Source: Stenopsyche tienmushanensis
Taxonomy: Eukaryota; Arthropoda; Insecta; Trichoptera; Stenopsychidae
Direction: 5' to 3'
DNA: 64,000 bases
Assembly (NCBI GenBank): GCA_008973525.1
Contig: WACJ01000331.1
Span: forward strand, 186,001 to 250,000
Shown in pieces: positions 28,572 through 37,255 of the stretch. A model generated the notes under the pieces. The model saw only the letters and a list, made by a program, of their open reading frames with translations, made no database searches and was not told the DNA's origin. Position numbers and translations under genes: made by a program. The number at the start of each line of letters is the position of its first letter. Within the stretch, counting starts at the first letter, position 1.

Positions 28572-31500
28572 ATGAAGACGAAAGATACCCCACCAGCCAT
28601 CAAGATCGGCCAGATTAACCTGGGCAGATCTAAAGCCGCAACCTCCATGCTACATCAGACAGCCGTCGAGGAGAAATTGGACATCGTCCTCATGCAGGAA
28701 CCCTTCTCGCTGAACGGAACGATCCCTGGCTTGGGAAGCAAGACAAAAATAATCTTCGAAGGAGACCACCCTGGAGCTGCGATCGCGATTTTCAACCCCA
28801 ACATGGATGCCATGAAATTAGGCCACCTTTCAAATAATAACAGAGCTGGGGCTGAGATAAACCACAAAGGTTGGTCATTGTACTTCCTTTCCTGTTATTT
28901 TAAATACAACGAAGACTGCGAGCCGCACCTACACGGTCTGCAAGAAGCTCTCACGTCACTAACTATGCAAAATTCTAACAGGAAGATAATAGTCGGCGCA
29001 GACGCAAACGCCAGGTCTCCCTTATGGGGCCCGGCGGAAAGCGCCCACTTAGGAAACACCCACAGGAATAAGGCCGTGGAGCAATTCATCAACAGCAATG
29101 ACCTAGTGGTGCTAAACAACCCCGACAGTCCACCGACCTTCTACACAACTCACGGGTCCAGCCATATAGACATCACCATAGCCAACCACTCCGCAGCCCG
29201 GTTAACCTCTGAATGGTCCGTCGCCACGGACGCATCCATCAGTGACCACAGACTCATCATGTTCAAAATTGAGATAGCTAAAGTAAATAAGGATACGCTC
29301 CAGCCAAGCCCCAAACCGAGACGTTTCAGCTCAAGGAGATTTATTAACAGAATGGACGAGCCCCTGGATGCCCTGGCGCACGATACGGACATATGGTCAA
29401 CTTGCTTAACTCGCGGCCCCGAAGCCGCTGCTGGTAAACTCAACGACCTACTCGTCGAGGCTGCAGAATCAGGACTCGGCAGAGTATCGGCCGGTTGCAA
29501 AAACAAACCAGCTTGGTGGAATCCATTACTGTCCCAATTAAAGACTTCGTCTAACAGATTGCGCAGAGTTTACAAAGCTGCGAAAGACGCCCGTACCTTG
29601 ACCCCTGACGAACTTGCCTCACTAACTCGGAAAAAGATTAACTGGAGGAGAGCCGAAGCCAGACTCAAAAGAGAAATAGGAAGGGCAAGAAAAGCCAGCT
29701 GGAGAGAGTTCGTTGAAAGTCAGTCGGTATGTAGCCCATGGGGCCCTGCCTACCGCGCTGTAACCGCTGGGCCAATAAAAGTGCTCTCAGGAGTGAAAAA
29801 TCCTGCAACCGGCATCACCGCCACCAGCATGGCTGAATCGTTAGCGATACTTATTGACGCATTACTACCCCACGACTCGCCAGAGCAGGACTCCCCTGCC
29901 CACGCGGAAGTCAGAAGGCTGGCGGCAGAAGAACCTTCAGCTTGCCTAGACTCAGTAGACCCGCCAAACCTAGCGGAAATCAGTTACATTCTAAAATCCC
30001 TAAACCCCAGGAAATCCCCCGGTCCAGACTGCTTGGATGTAAATATCATTCGTAGAGCCTTCCGGAGTGTAGACATCGACATCGGCGCTGTCTTTAGCCA
30101 ATGCTATAAACATGGAGTGTTCCCAGCATGCTGGAAAAACGGACAGGCGGTCATTCTACCTAAGGCCAAGTGCAAAAGAGAAGACAGCGACCCAAAGGCC
30201 TATCGCATAATTGTACTGCTTCCTATTCTAGGGAAAATTCTGGAGAAGACAATGGCCAACAGGCTGAACACGTTACTGGAGGGCACTCACTCTCTCTCTT
30301 CATGCCAATTCGGTTTCCGATCGGGCAGATCCACATCCGACGCGATCGGATCACTTATAAAAGGTGCAGAAACTTGCGAGACAACCTACTCAGTGGCCAT
30401 TTTGCTAGACGTGCTGGGCGCCTTCGATCATGCATGGTGGGACGCGATAGTACTAAAACTAAAACGACGCATGATACCAGACAACCTTGTCCGCATGATC
30501 AGACACTACTTCAGCAATCGTAAAATAACAGCACATGCTGGCGGCGCGACATACAGCAGGAAACTAACCATGGGCTGCCCGCAGGGATCCGTTCTGGGGC
30601 CGATTCTATGGAATGTCTTATTAGACGACATCTTTAATATCGACCTGCCACCCGGCTGCAAACTAATCGCATACGCGGACGATCTTACGCTGACTATCAG
30701 TGGAAATTCGAGGCACTCCATTGAAACCAACGGCGAGGCGGCTTGCAAACTCTTGGAAGCATGGGGTGACGCAAACAAACTGGCGTTCTCTGAAGGAAAA
30801 TCAGCAGGCATAATCCTAAAAGGCGCAATGAAAAACCGGTACCCAGTCATAAAACTGAACGGGGTTTCCATCGCCTTCCAAAACAAGACAAATTACCTGG
30901 GGGTTATGATTTCAGAGAGATGCCATTTCGGACATCACATAGAAAGCGCAACTGCCCGCGCAGCCGGAGCGTTCGGCAGAATAACCAGATTGGCTGGAGC
31001 AGACTGGGGCCTAAAAGGCAAAGACCTTAAGATCGCGTACTTCGCTATATACGTCAGTATTGCTACGTACGGAGCGGGAGTATGGAGGAGTCGAATCGGA
31101 CACAAGGGTAAACAGAAAACTGCCACAGCTAGATTAAATTCAGAGCAAAGAAACCCCCTCCTCCGTATTACCGGCGCATACAAATCCGTAGCTACAGATA
31201 GTCTTCCCATACTGGCTGGCGTTCTGCCTCTCGACCTGCAAGCACAATTGGCCGCTTGTAACCACCTGCGTAAATCTTCGGAGGTCATCATGGTGGGAAC
31301 CTCCTCCCTGCAACCGGAGGAACACAGCGCGCTAAACAAACAGGAGATTGAGCACTGGGCCTGGCACGCTGCGCTTTCAGAGTGGGACGACAGATGGGGT
31401 AAGTGCACTAAAGGCCGTAGACTTGCGTTATTTTTCAGCTCCGCTTCGCAACGCGTTCGATCTCGTTGGCTGCACCCGAACCACTTCTCGTCCCAGTTCA

Positions 31501-31790
31501 TGACTGGGCATGGTAATTTCCATGCCTTCCTGCATGAACGGGGCCTAAAAGATCAGCCGGTTTGTCCATGCAATCATCCGCACATGGACGCAGACCATGT
31601 TCTGTGGTCATGTGCCGGCATGGCTACCGAGAGGGAGGTACTCCTGCGCAGTGTCCAGGGCCCGCACCTCGGGCCTGTAGGACACAGAGATCTGGTCGCC
31701 TGTCCCCGCGCCTTCAGCGCCTTCTCCTCTTTCTGTAGGAGTTTTGGCGCCAAGTGCGAACTTGGCGGTTTCTACGGTTTTCGACCGTAG
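28572..31790 (+). CDS. ORF2 endonuclease/reverse transcriptase of R1-A
   Basis: 1072 residues from the first ATG ahead of the endonuclease; the frame is open further upstream across the ORF1 end, so translation may begin earlier at a non-AUG codon. Endonuclease: IKIGQINLGRSKAA, DIVLMQEPF, IIVGADANARSPLWG (near residue 140), SSHIDITIAN and SDHRLIMF (near 222). Reverse transcriptase: KSPGPDCLD (about 482), YRIIVLLPILGK, QFGFRSGRST, LDVLGAFDHAWWD, MGCPQGSVLGPILWN, YADD at 701-704 and YLGVMISERC. A C-terminal CPCNHPHMDADHVLWSC (about 999) is the CCHC motif. It nicks the 28S target and copies the element RNA from the nick. Complete. Confidence 0.94.
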   Translation: MKTKDTPPAIKIGQINLGRSKAATSMLHQTAVEEKLDIVLMQEPFSLNGTIPGLGSKTKIIFEGDHPGAAIAIFNPNMDAMKLGHLSNNNRAGAEINHKGWSLYFLSCYFKYNEDCEPHLHGLQEALTSLTMQNSNRKIIVGADANARSPLWGPAESAHLGNTHRNKAVEQFINSNDLVVLNNPDSPPTFYTTHGSSHIDITIANHSAARLTSEWSVATDASISDHRLIMFKIEIAKVNKDTLQPSPKPRRFSSRRFINRMDEPLDALAHDTDIWSTCLTRGPEAAAGKLNDLLVEAAESGLGRVSAGCKNKPAWWNPLLSQLKTSSNRLRRVYKAAKDARTLTPDELASLTRKKINWRRAEARLKREIGRARKASWREFVESQSVCSPWGPAYRAVTAGPIKVLSGVKNPATGITATSMAESLAILIDALLPHDSPEQDSPAHAEVRRLAAEEPSACLDSVDPPNLAEISYILKSLNPRKSPGPDCLDVNIIRRAFRSVDIDIGAVFSQCYKHGVFPACWKNGQAVILPKAKCKREDSDPKAYRIIVLLPILGKILEKTMANRLNTLLEGTHSLSSCQFGFRSGRSTSDAIGSLIKGAETCETTYSVAILLDVLGAFDHAWWDAIVLKLKRRMIPDNLVRMIRHYFSNRKITAHAGGATYSRKLTMGCPQGSVLGPILWNVLLDDIFNIDLPPGCKLIAYADDLTLTISGNSRHSIETNGEAACKLLEAWGDANKLAFSEGKSAGIILKGAMKNRYPVIKLNGVSIAFQNKTNYLGVMISERCHFGHHIESATARAAGAFGRITRLAGADWGLKGKDLKIAYFAIYVSIATYGAGVWRSRIGHKGKQKTATARLNSEQRNPLLRITGAYKSVATDSLPILAGVLPLDLQAQLAACNHLRKSSEVIMVGTSSLQPEEHSALNKQEIEHWAWHAALSEWDDRWGKCTKGRRLALFFSSASQRVRSRWLHPNHFSSQFMTGHGNFHAFLHERGLKDQPVCPCNHPHMDADHVLWSCAGMATEREVLLRSVQGPHLGPVGHRDLVACPRAFSAFSSFCRSFGAKCELGGFYGFRP

Positions 31791-32057
31791 GAACATTCGC
31801 GTGCCCAACGGACGGCTTCTCCGTCCGCAAATCGTGCTCAGCTAGGAATTTATAAATTTTTCATTTTTATTTCACTCATTTTAAGATAATGAGCTGCGAC
31901 AATCCCAGGCACCAGATGGAGCAGGAGTAGGTCCTCCCGGGGACGTAGGTTTCGCGGTTGCACGACTGTGCAACCGCTTTGTTTCTGTATGTGTGCGTCG
32001 CAAAGGGCCGATTTTTTTCTTCGAGCCCGGAGTCGGCGCGGAGGTATGTGGGGGGAG
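31791..32057 (+). promoter_or_regulatory. Structured 3' UTR of R1-A
   Basis: Three hairpins in order: CGGACGG-CTTCT-CCGTCCG (31809-31827), CTCATT-TTAAGAT-AATGAG (31875-31893) and GCGGTTGCAC-GACT-GTGCAACCGC (31954-31977), with ATGGAGCAGGAG between the last two (31916-31927). The last 75 bases (TGTGTGCGTCGCAAAGGGCC onward) are almost the same in copies C and D. No poly(A) tail separates it from the target, as is usual for R1. It is probably the template recognition site for the reverse transcriptase. Confidence 0.7.
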
Positions 32058-32071
32058 TGTCCCTATCTACT
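32058..32071 (+). repeat. 28S target between R1-A and R1-B
   Basis: TGTCCCTATCTACT, exact, directly joining the 3' end of A to the truncated start of B. Confidence 0.95.
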
Positions 32072-33337
32072 TCGTCGGTCAGCGCTCCGACTGATCCTGG
32101 CTCCCCATCCGCTGCGACCCCGCTTGTGCCGGACGCTCTGTCGCCGGCTTATCCTAGAGTAGACTTTGAGGCCCGCAGTAAGGGCTTCAAGGAAAAGGTC
32201 GCTTTTCTGGCCAGCATTTTTCAGGACCCCAGAAGCAGGATGTCTGGCGACACGAGGGCTGATGGTCTCAGCGCTGTTGACTCCGTCAAGGAGTCGATTT
32301 TTGACGTTTTGTTGGCCTGCTCCCTTCAGGAGACCGCCCTAGAGAAGCTGAGAGCGGAATATCACGTGAAACTACTTGAATTGAACGTGGCCCGGTCTGC
32401 TCTGCCCTCTGTGTCTCTGCCTCCGGTTGAGACAGCTTCTTGGTCATCGGTTGCGGCGCGAGTCCCTAATAGGTTGGCGGCTTCGCGAGATACTCCGGAC
32501 TTTCCCCCGCTAAGGAACAACAAGAGGATTCCAGTTGTGGGAGGGGGTGGGGCGTGGTTCACGCCTTCCCCCAGGCCTACCCTGATCGTTAGACCCAAGG
32601 ACCCAGAGGCGGATAAGTCTTACAAGGCCGTTCTGTCCGCGATGAGGGCCAATGTGGACCCCATCAAGGACGGTATGTTCGTGAAACGAACCATTGAGGC
32701 AAGAAATGGAGGCGTTATACTGATCCCCGACAGCACCAGGGGCGCAGAGAAGTGGCTGGACTGCCCTAAGCTGGCGTCAGCAGGTCTGACCGTGACGTCA
32801 CTGTCCGCGGCTTCCGACCCAAAGATTCTGATTTCGGGCATCCCCTCGGACCTCTCGGAGGCGGAGATCATGGAGGGCCTGTATGGTTCTATCGTGGCTC
32901 GCTTCCCCGACGCGATTGGGGGTGTGCAGGAGCTGACAAAGGTATGCGTGACCCGATCGTTGAGGGTGCCATTGGGGAGGTCGTCCGCTACCATGATTCT
33001 GTCGGTCCCGGCGAGGATCAGACATATGTTGATTTCTTCGCCAAGGGTCTACCTGGGCTGGGTGTCCTGCCCGGTGGTCGACCACCTGCCTTGCACCAGA
33101 TGTTTCAGGTGTCAACAATACGGGCACTACGTTGCTGCGTGCCCGGAGAAGGAGCCGACCTGCTCGTGCTGCGCCAAGGTGGGGCACGAGCATAAGGATT
33201 GCACGGACAAGGGTGCGCAGGTTTGCGCCACATGCAGGCGGATGGGTCAGCCCGACAGCCATCGCACGGGTGCTCAGGAGTGTCCTGCTTACGCTGCTAG
33301 CGTGAGACGACTCCTGAGCAGGACAAACTACCGGTAG
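32072..33337 (+). pseudogene. ORF1 of R1-B, N-terminus missing
   Basis: About 421 residues remain, corresponding to R1-G ORF1 from residue 115 on. It is open to the stop: PRVDFEARSKGFKEKV, DFPPLRNNKRIPVVGGG, FVKRTIEARNGGVILIP and RSLRVPLGRSSATMILSVP. Three zinc knuckles follow: CFRCQQYGHYVAACP, CSCCAKVGHEHKDC and CATCRRMGQPDSH....C. The HSPKK start and its promoter are gone, so it would be translated only by chance. The frame happens to run on upstream through the target and into the 3' UTR of R1-A, which is coincidence. Confidence 0.88.
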
Positions 33338-33360
33338 AAGCGGGCGCTCGGGGAGCGCCT
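33335..33360 (+). promoter_or_regulatory. Hairpin just after the ORF1 stop, lineage beta
   Basis: The stop TAG is followed within six bases by GGCGCT-CGGGG-AGCGCC, a perfect 6-bp stem. R1-G has the identical hairpin at 60795-60811. It lies where ORF2 must be entered without an AUG and in the -1 frame, so it may promote frameshifting or restart. This role is inferred. Confidence 0.5.
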
Positions 33361-36300
33361 AGAGTCATCAGATGCGCCCAGATCAACCTGGCCAGGTCAA
33401 GGGTTGCCACCTCCGAATTGCGGATGGTGGCGTGTAAATTCTCTCTGGATGTAATTATGGTGCAGGAACCCTTCGTTATCAATGGCTGCATTCCGGGGCT
33501 GGGTGAGTCGGTGTTCGTGGCGCTTTCGAGCCCCGCGGCTATGTCGGCGGTGCTAATATTTACTAACAAATTTAACTGCATGCTTCTGACGAATGCATCC
33601 AACGACTTCCATGTCTGCGTACAGGTGGATGCCGGCTTTGGCCCTCTTTATTTTTGCTCTTCTTACTTCAAGTTTTCCGATGACCCTCTGGTGCACATTG
33701 AGCATCTGGAGGCGTTGCTGCGAGCCGTGAGAGCGGCGTCTTCCGGCGCCATGGTGGTCGTTGGTGCTGACTGCAACCTTCGCTCTGCTCTCTGGGGCCC
33801 TCCGGGGGTCTCGGTGCGCTCCCCGCGGGATGTAAGATTGATGGAGGAGTTTGTGTTTGCCAATGCCCTACGGATCTTGAACGACCCAACCAGTATCCCT
33901 ACCTTTTCCGGTCCCGGTGGGGTGAGCCACATTGATGTGACGCTAGCCTCCGAATCCATTACTAATAGGGTGGGGGAGTGGAGGGTGCATGACTCTGTCA
34001 TTGCGTCCGATCACAACCTCATCACTTTCTCAATCAATCCTCGCCGCGATCACACACTAACCACTTCCAGCATCCCTAGGCGTTTCAGGGTCAGGGGGGA
34101 CTTGGCGGAATTCGAGGAGGACTGCGGACGGGAGCTGATGGCTTTGTCGCAGAGTTTGGATGCCCTTTTGGAGTCGGGTGCCGTTGATGCTGCGGTGGAG
34201 GCGGTCAGTTCGACTGTGGTGGGTTGCGCTTCGAGATCCCTTGGGCGCGTTTCTGTAAAAAAGGTGTCGCAGCCGCCGTGGTGGAGTGACTCTGTCGTCA
34301 CGGCGCGTCGGAATTTTACCAGAGCGAGAAAGGCCTTTCAGGCCGCTCGTCGTACCCCCCCCGCTGTCTCTGCCTCTCATGTCGTTCCTCCTGAGGCCCT
34401 TGCGACACTATATAGTGAATATAAAAAAGTTCGTCTTAAGTATAAAAAGGTCATCGCCAAAGCCAAGCGTGATTCATGGAGATCCTTTGTTACAAAAAAT
34501 TCTGATTTCGGCCCTTGGGGCCCAGCTTACTACTCCGTCAAGCGCGCGACCATGTCCATTCCATCTAATATTAGAGACCCTGTCACTGGGAGTTTTTCCA
34601 CAAATATCGTGGACTCTACTAAGATCCTACTGGACACTTTGCTTCCACAAGATGACCCTGATCGCGATTCTCCGGCCCACAGATTCATTAGAGCCGCGGC
34701 TGGGATGAACTTCTCGGTTCCGGACGCCCCACTGCCCGGCGATGACGAGATCGCTAAGGTCTTTTCGTCGCTTAGGGTAAAGAAGGCCCCTGGTCCCGAT
34801 CGTGTGGATGGCCGGATGGCGCGCTGCGTCTATTCAGGCGCCAGCGGGCTGTTTGGCAGTCTATATCGGGAGTGTTTCCGTCGTGGCATTTTTCCCGCTT
34901 GCTGGAAATTGGGACTGGCCGTAGTTATCCCAAAACCGAAGGCCGGCAGGCCTCCCAGTGACCCAAAATCTTTCAGACTCATTGTCCTGCTGCCGATCCT
35001 CGGGAAGGTGCTGGAGAGGTTAATTGCAAAGAGACTGCGGGAGGTGGTTGAAGTCAAGTCTCCGCTTTCGTCCACTCAATTTGGCTTTCGGCCGGGTCGA
35101 TCCACTGCCGATGCGATACATCATCTCATGCTCATGGTCGACAATCACCCTGGAGAGTTTGTTTGCGTTGTGTTCTTTGACTTTATTGGTGCTTTTGACA
35201 ATGCCTGGTGGGACGCCATTAGGTTGAAGCTGGGCCTTAAGGGCGTTCCGGCCAACCTGGTGGCCATCATCGGGAGCTATCTCTCTAATAGATTTGTTGT
35301 CGCCGAGGCGGGCTCATCCGTGCTGCTGCACGAATTGACAAGGGGCTGCCCGCAGGGTTCGGTCCTTGGCCCGACTCTGTGGAATGTCCTGCTGGACGAT
35401 ATCTTCGACCTCGACTTGCCTGAGGGCTGTTCCCTCACGGCATATGCGGATGACCTTGCGCTGATTGTTCGGGGTGCCTCCGGGTGGGCGATGGAGGGTC
35501 GAGCCACTGCCGCGGTCTCTGCTTTGTCGGAGTGGTGCGTGCTAAATAAGCTCGCGTTCGCTCCGGCGAAGACGTGCGGGATTCAACTTTCCGGCCATTC
35601 TAAGCGGCCGCCTCGCATTTTGCTGGGCGGCTCTCCCGTTACTTTTAAGACCTGTGTGTCCTACCTGGGGGTTGCTCTGGGTGAGAGGTGCAGGTTCTCC
35701 GTACATTACAGGACTGCATTGGAGAGAGCTGACGTTGCATTTGCAAAAATGACAAGGATCTCCGGGTCTGATTGGGGTATTGGTGGCGGTAATATGAAGA
35801 TTTTGTATAATGCTATATTTTTAGGTATTTTTTGTTACGCGTCCGGAGTTTGGGCGAACCGCCTCAACAACCCTGGTAGATCTGGCCTGCGAGGATTCGT
35901 TGACAGACCTGGTCCCAAGGGTTTGGACCTTACGACTTCAAAAGCCATCTGTGCTGGCCAGAGGAGGGCCTTGATCATCCTCACCAAGGCGTATAGGACT
36001 GTTTCGACCGCCGCGCTCCCTGTTCTTGCGGGAGTGCTGCCTTTGGATCTGCAGCTGCAGCTGAGCGCGGCGTCCTTTTGTTTCAGGAACGGCTCACCGA
36101 TCTTCATTGGTGTTAGGGCAATTGAAACATCCCTTCTGGATGGTCTTGAACCCACTGTAGATGCACACGTCAACATATTGAAAAGGAGGGTGCTTGATGC
36201 TTGCGTAGTAACTTGGAATGACAGATGGTCGAATGAGAAGAATGGGGAGCATTTACGAAAGTTTTTCCCTAATGTTAAATGCCGCTTGACGTGTCGCTGG

Positions 36301-36660
36301 GTCGTTCCAGACCACTGGACGTCCCAGTTCCTCACGGGACACGGGTGGTTCAAGCACTCACTCCTTCGGTTCGGTCTTGAATGTCTTTCGGATTGTCCAT
36401 GTTTGCACGCGGACATGACAGCCGATCATGTGCTTTGGTCATGTCCAGGCATGGACACCGATCGAGAGATTCTTCTGCGATGTGTCAGAGGCTCCGCTTC
36501 AGGGCCTGTTGGGCACAGAGACCTTGTGGCTGGACCCAAAGCCTTCAAGGCTTTTTCTTCGTTTTGTAATAAGTTTGGCACTATGTGCGAGGTGGGCGGG
36601 TTCTACGGGCCGGTGAGTGAGATGCCGGTCGGTGGTGCCCGTCCCGCCTCCTTGACTTAA
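33340..36660 (+). CDS. ORF2 endonuclease/reverse transcriptase of R1-B
   Basis: About 1106 codons, uninterrupted. No AUG precedes the endonuclease, whose first block is CAQINLARSRVATSEL; the frame lies -1 to ORF1 and is open across the ORF1 stop. Endonuclease: DVIMVQEPF, VVVGADCNLRSALWG, SHIDVTLAS and SDHNLITF. Reverse transcriptase: KAPGPDRVDG, FRLIVLLPILGK, QFGFRPGRST, FDFIGAFDNAWWD, RGCPQGSVLGPTLWN, YADD (35443-35454) and YLGVALGERC. C-terminal CCHC: CPCLHADMTADHVLWSC. GC-richer than the alpha copies. Intact enzyme, but the truncated element has lost its promoter. Confidence 0.92.
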   Translation, partial: AGARGAPRVIRCAQINLARSRVATSELRMVACKFSLDVIMVQEPFVINGCIPGLGESVFVALSSPAAMSAVLIFTNKFNCMLLTNASNDFHVCVQVDAGFGPLYFCSSYFKFSDDPLVHIEHLEALLRAVRAASSGAMVVVGADCNLRSALWGPPGVSVRSPRDVRLMEEFVFANALRILNDPTSIPTFSGPGGVSHIDVTLASESITNRVGEWRVHDSVIASDHNLITFSINPRRDHTLTTSSIPRRFRVRGDLAEFEEDCGRELMALSQSLDALLESGAVDAAVEAVSSTVVGCASRSLGRVSVKKVSQPPWWSDSVVTARRNFTRARKAFQAARRTPPAVSASHVVPPEALATLYSEYKKVRLKYKKVIAKAKRDSWRSFVTKNSDFGPWGPAYYSVKRATMSIPSNIRDPVTGSFSTNIVDSTKILLDTLLPQDDPDRDSPAHRFIRAAAGMNFSVPDAPLPGDDEIAKVFSSLRVKKAPGPDRVDGRMARCVYSGASGLFGSLYRECFRRGIFPACWKLGLAVVIPKPKAGRPPSDPKSFRLIVLLPILGKVLERLIAKRLREVVEVKSPLSSTQFGFRPGRSTADAIHHLMLMVDNHPGEFVCVVFFDFIGAFDNAWWDAIRLKLGLKGVPANLVAIIGSYLSNRFVVAEAGSSVLLHELTRGCPQGSVLGPTLWNVLLDDIFDLDLPEGCSLTAYADDLALIVRGASGWAMEGRATAAVSALSEWCVLNKLAFAPAKTCGIQLSGHSKRPPRILLGGSPVTFKTCVSYLGVALGERCRFSVHYRTALERADVAFAKMTRISGSDWGIGGGNMKILYNAIFLGIFCYASGVWANRLNNPGRSGLRGFVDRPGPKGLDLTTSKAICAGQRRALIILTKAYRTVSTAALPVLAGVLPLDLQLQLSAASFCFRNGSPIFIGVRAIETSLLDGLEPTVDAHVNILKRRVLDACVVTWNDRWSNEKNGEHLRKFFPNVKCRLTCRWVVPDHWTSQFLTGHGWFKHSLLRFGLECLSDCPCLHADMTADHVLWSCPGMDTDREILLRCVRGSASGPVGHRDLVAGPKAFKAFSSFCNKFGTMCEVGGFYGPVSEMPVGGARPASLT

Positions 36661-37241
36661 ATTCCACGGATTATTATCTTATTGTAAATTTGACGATCAA
36701 AAAGAGATCTCCTTATTGATACCCTGTTCTGTGCGGCCGATCCATATGTTTATTTGCAGAGTTTATGACCATTTGTATGTTTCTTTCATATTATGTGCTA
36801 TTTATTGAATAAAAAATTTTTATTCTTGATGACTATTTCTTGACAACCCCCACTGGTAAATTAGATGCCAGTGGGTGGGCTTATTTTTATTATTATTGTC
36901 TACTGATTATTTGAAGTTGTGATCGGCTCGCACGGACAGAGGTTTTCGACTGACTTGCGATTAACTGGCAGCTGGCTTGATTGATAAAAATAACTGACCC
37001 CTCATATAATTTCCGACTCCGCCAGTGTCAGCAACGAGTGCCCCTTACCCCCCCAACCCTGCAAATTCTGCACAGCCACGGGTGGAGCAGAGGAATGTCT
37101 CTCGCACCGTACCCCTATTAACAGTAAATTTTCAACGCTTTTTGCGTTCTTTGATTAGTCGCGTGCGCCCGCTTTGACCGGTGTTCTTTAATCTGGTCCA
37201 GGCGTGGGCGTGAGGAGAGTGGTGGGTTTTCCCTCAAACGG
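36661..37241 (+). promoter_or_regulatory. 3' UTR of R1-B
   Basis: 581 bases, unlike lineage alpha in most parts. It has CCCACTGGTAAATTAGATGCCAGTGGG near 36847 (hairpin stem CCCACTGG/CCAGTGGG) and GGTGGAGCAGAGG at 37081, matching the alpha motif GGTGGAGCAGGAG and gamma GGTGGAGTGGGAGG. It ends TTTTCCCTCAAACGG at the target. Confidence 0.6.
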
Positions 37242-37255
37242 TGTCCCTATCTACT
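37242..37255 (+). repeat. 28S target between R1-B and R1-C
   Basis: TGTCCCTATCTACT, exact. Confidence 0.95.

Larger units (their letters stand above)
25295..32057 (+). mobile_element. R1-A, full-length lineage alpha
   Basis: 6763 bases bounded by TGTCCCTATCTACT on both sides. It has a 1551-base 5' UTR starting CATTCCGTCGTTGG (as R1-D does), intact ORF1 and ORF2, and a 267-base structured 3' UTR ending GGGGGGAG. With no visible break it is a candidate active copy. Confidence 0.93.
32072..37241 (+). mobile_element. R1-B, 5'-truncated lineage beta
   Basis: Begins inside ORF1 (TCGTCGGTCAGCGCTCCGAC, equivalent to about 59529 in R1-G) and ends AAACGG before the next target. 5' truncation with an exact target duplication is the usual product of incomplete reverse transcription. 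ORF2 is intact. Confidence 0.92.

Noticed and set aside
31398..31437. Intron-like GGTAAGT...TTTTTCAG within alpha ORF2 (also in C and D)
   Set aside because: The bases encode the conserved protein RWGK...LFF in all copies, the segment is only 40 bases and removing it would shift the frame.
31958..32071. Extension of the R1-B ORF1 frame upstream into the 3' UTR of R1-A
   Set aside because: The frame crosses the 28S target and the end of another element; the homology to ORF1 starts only at 32072.
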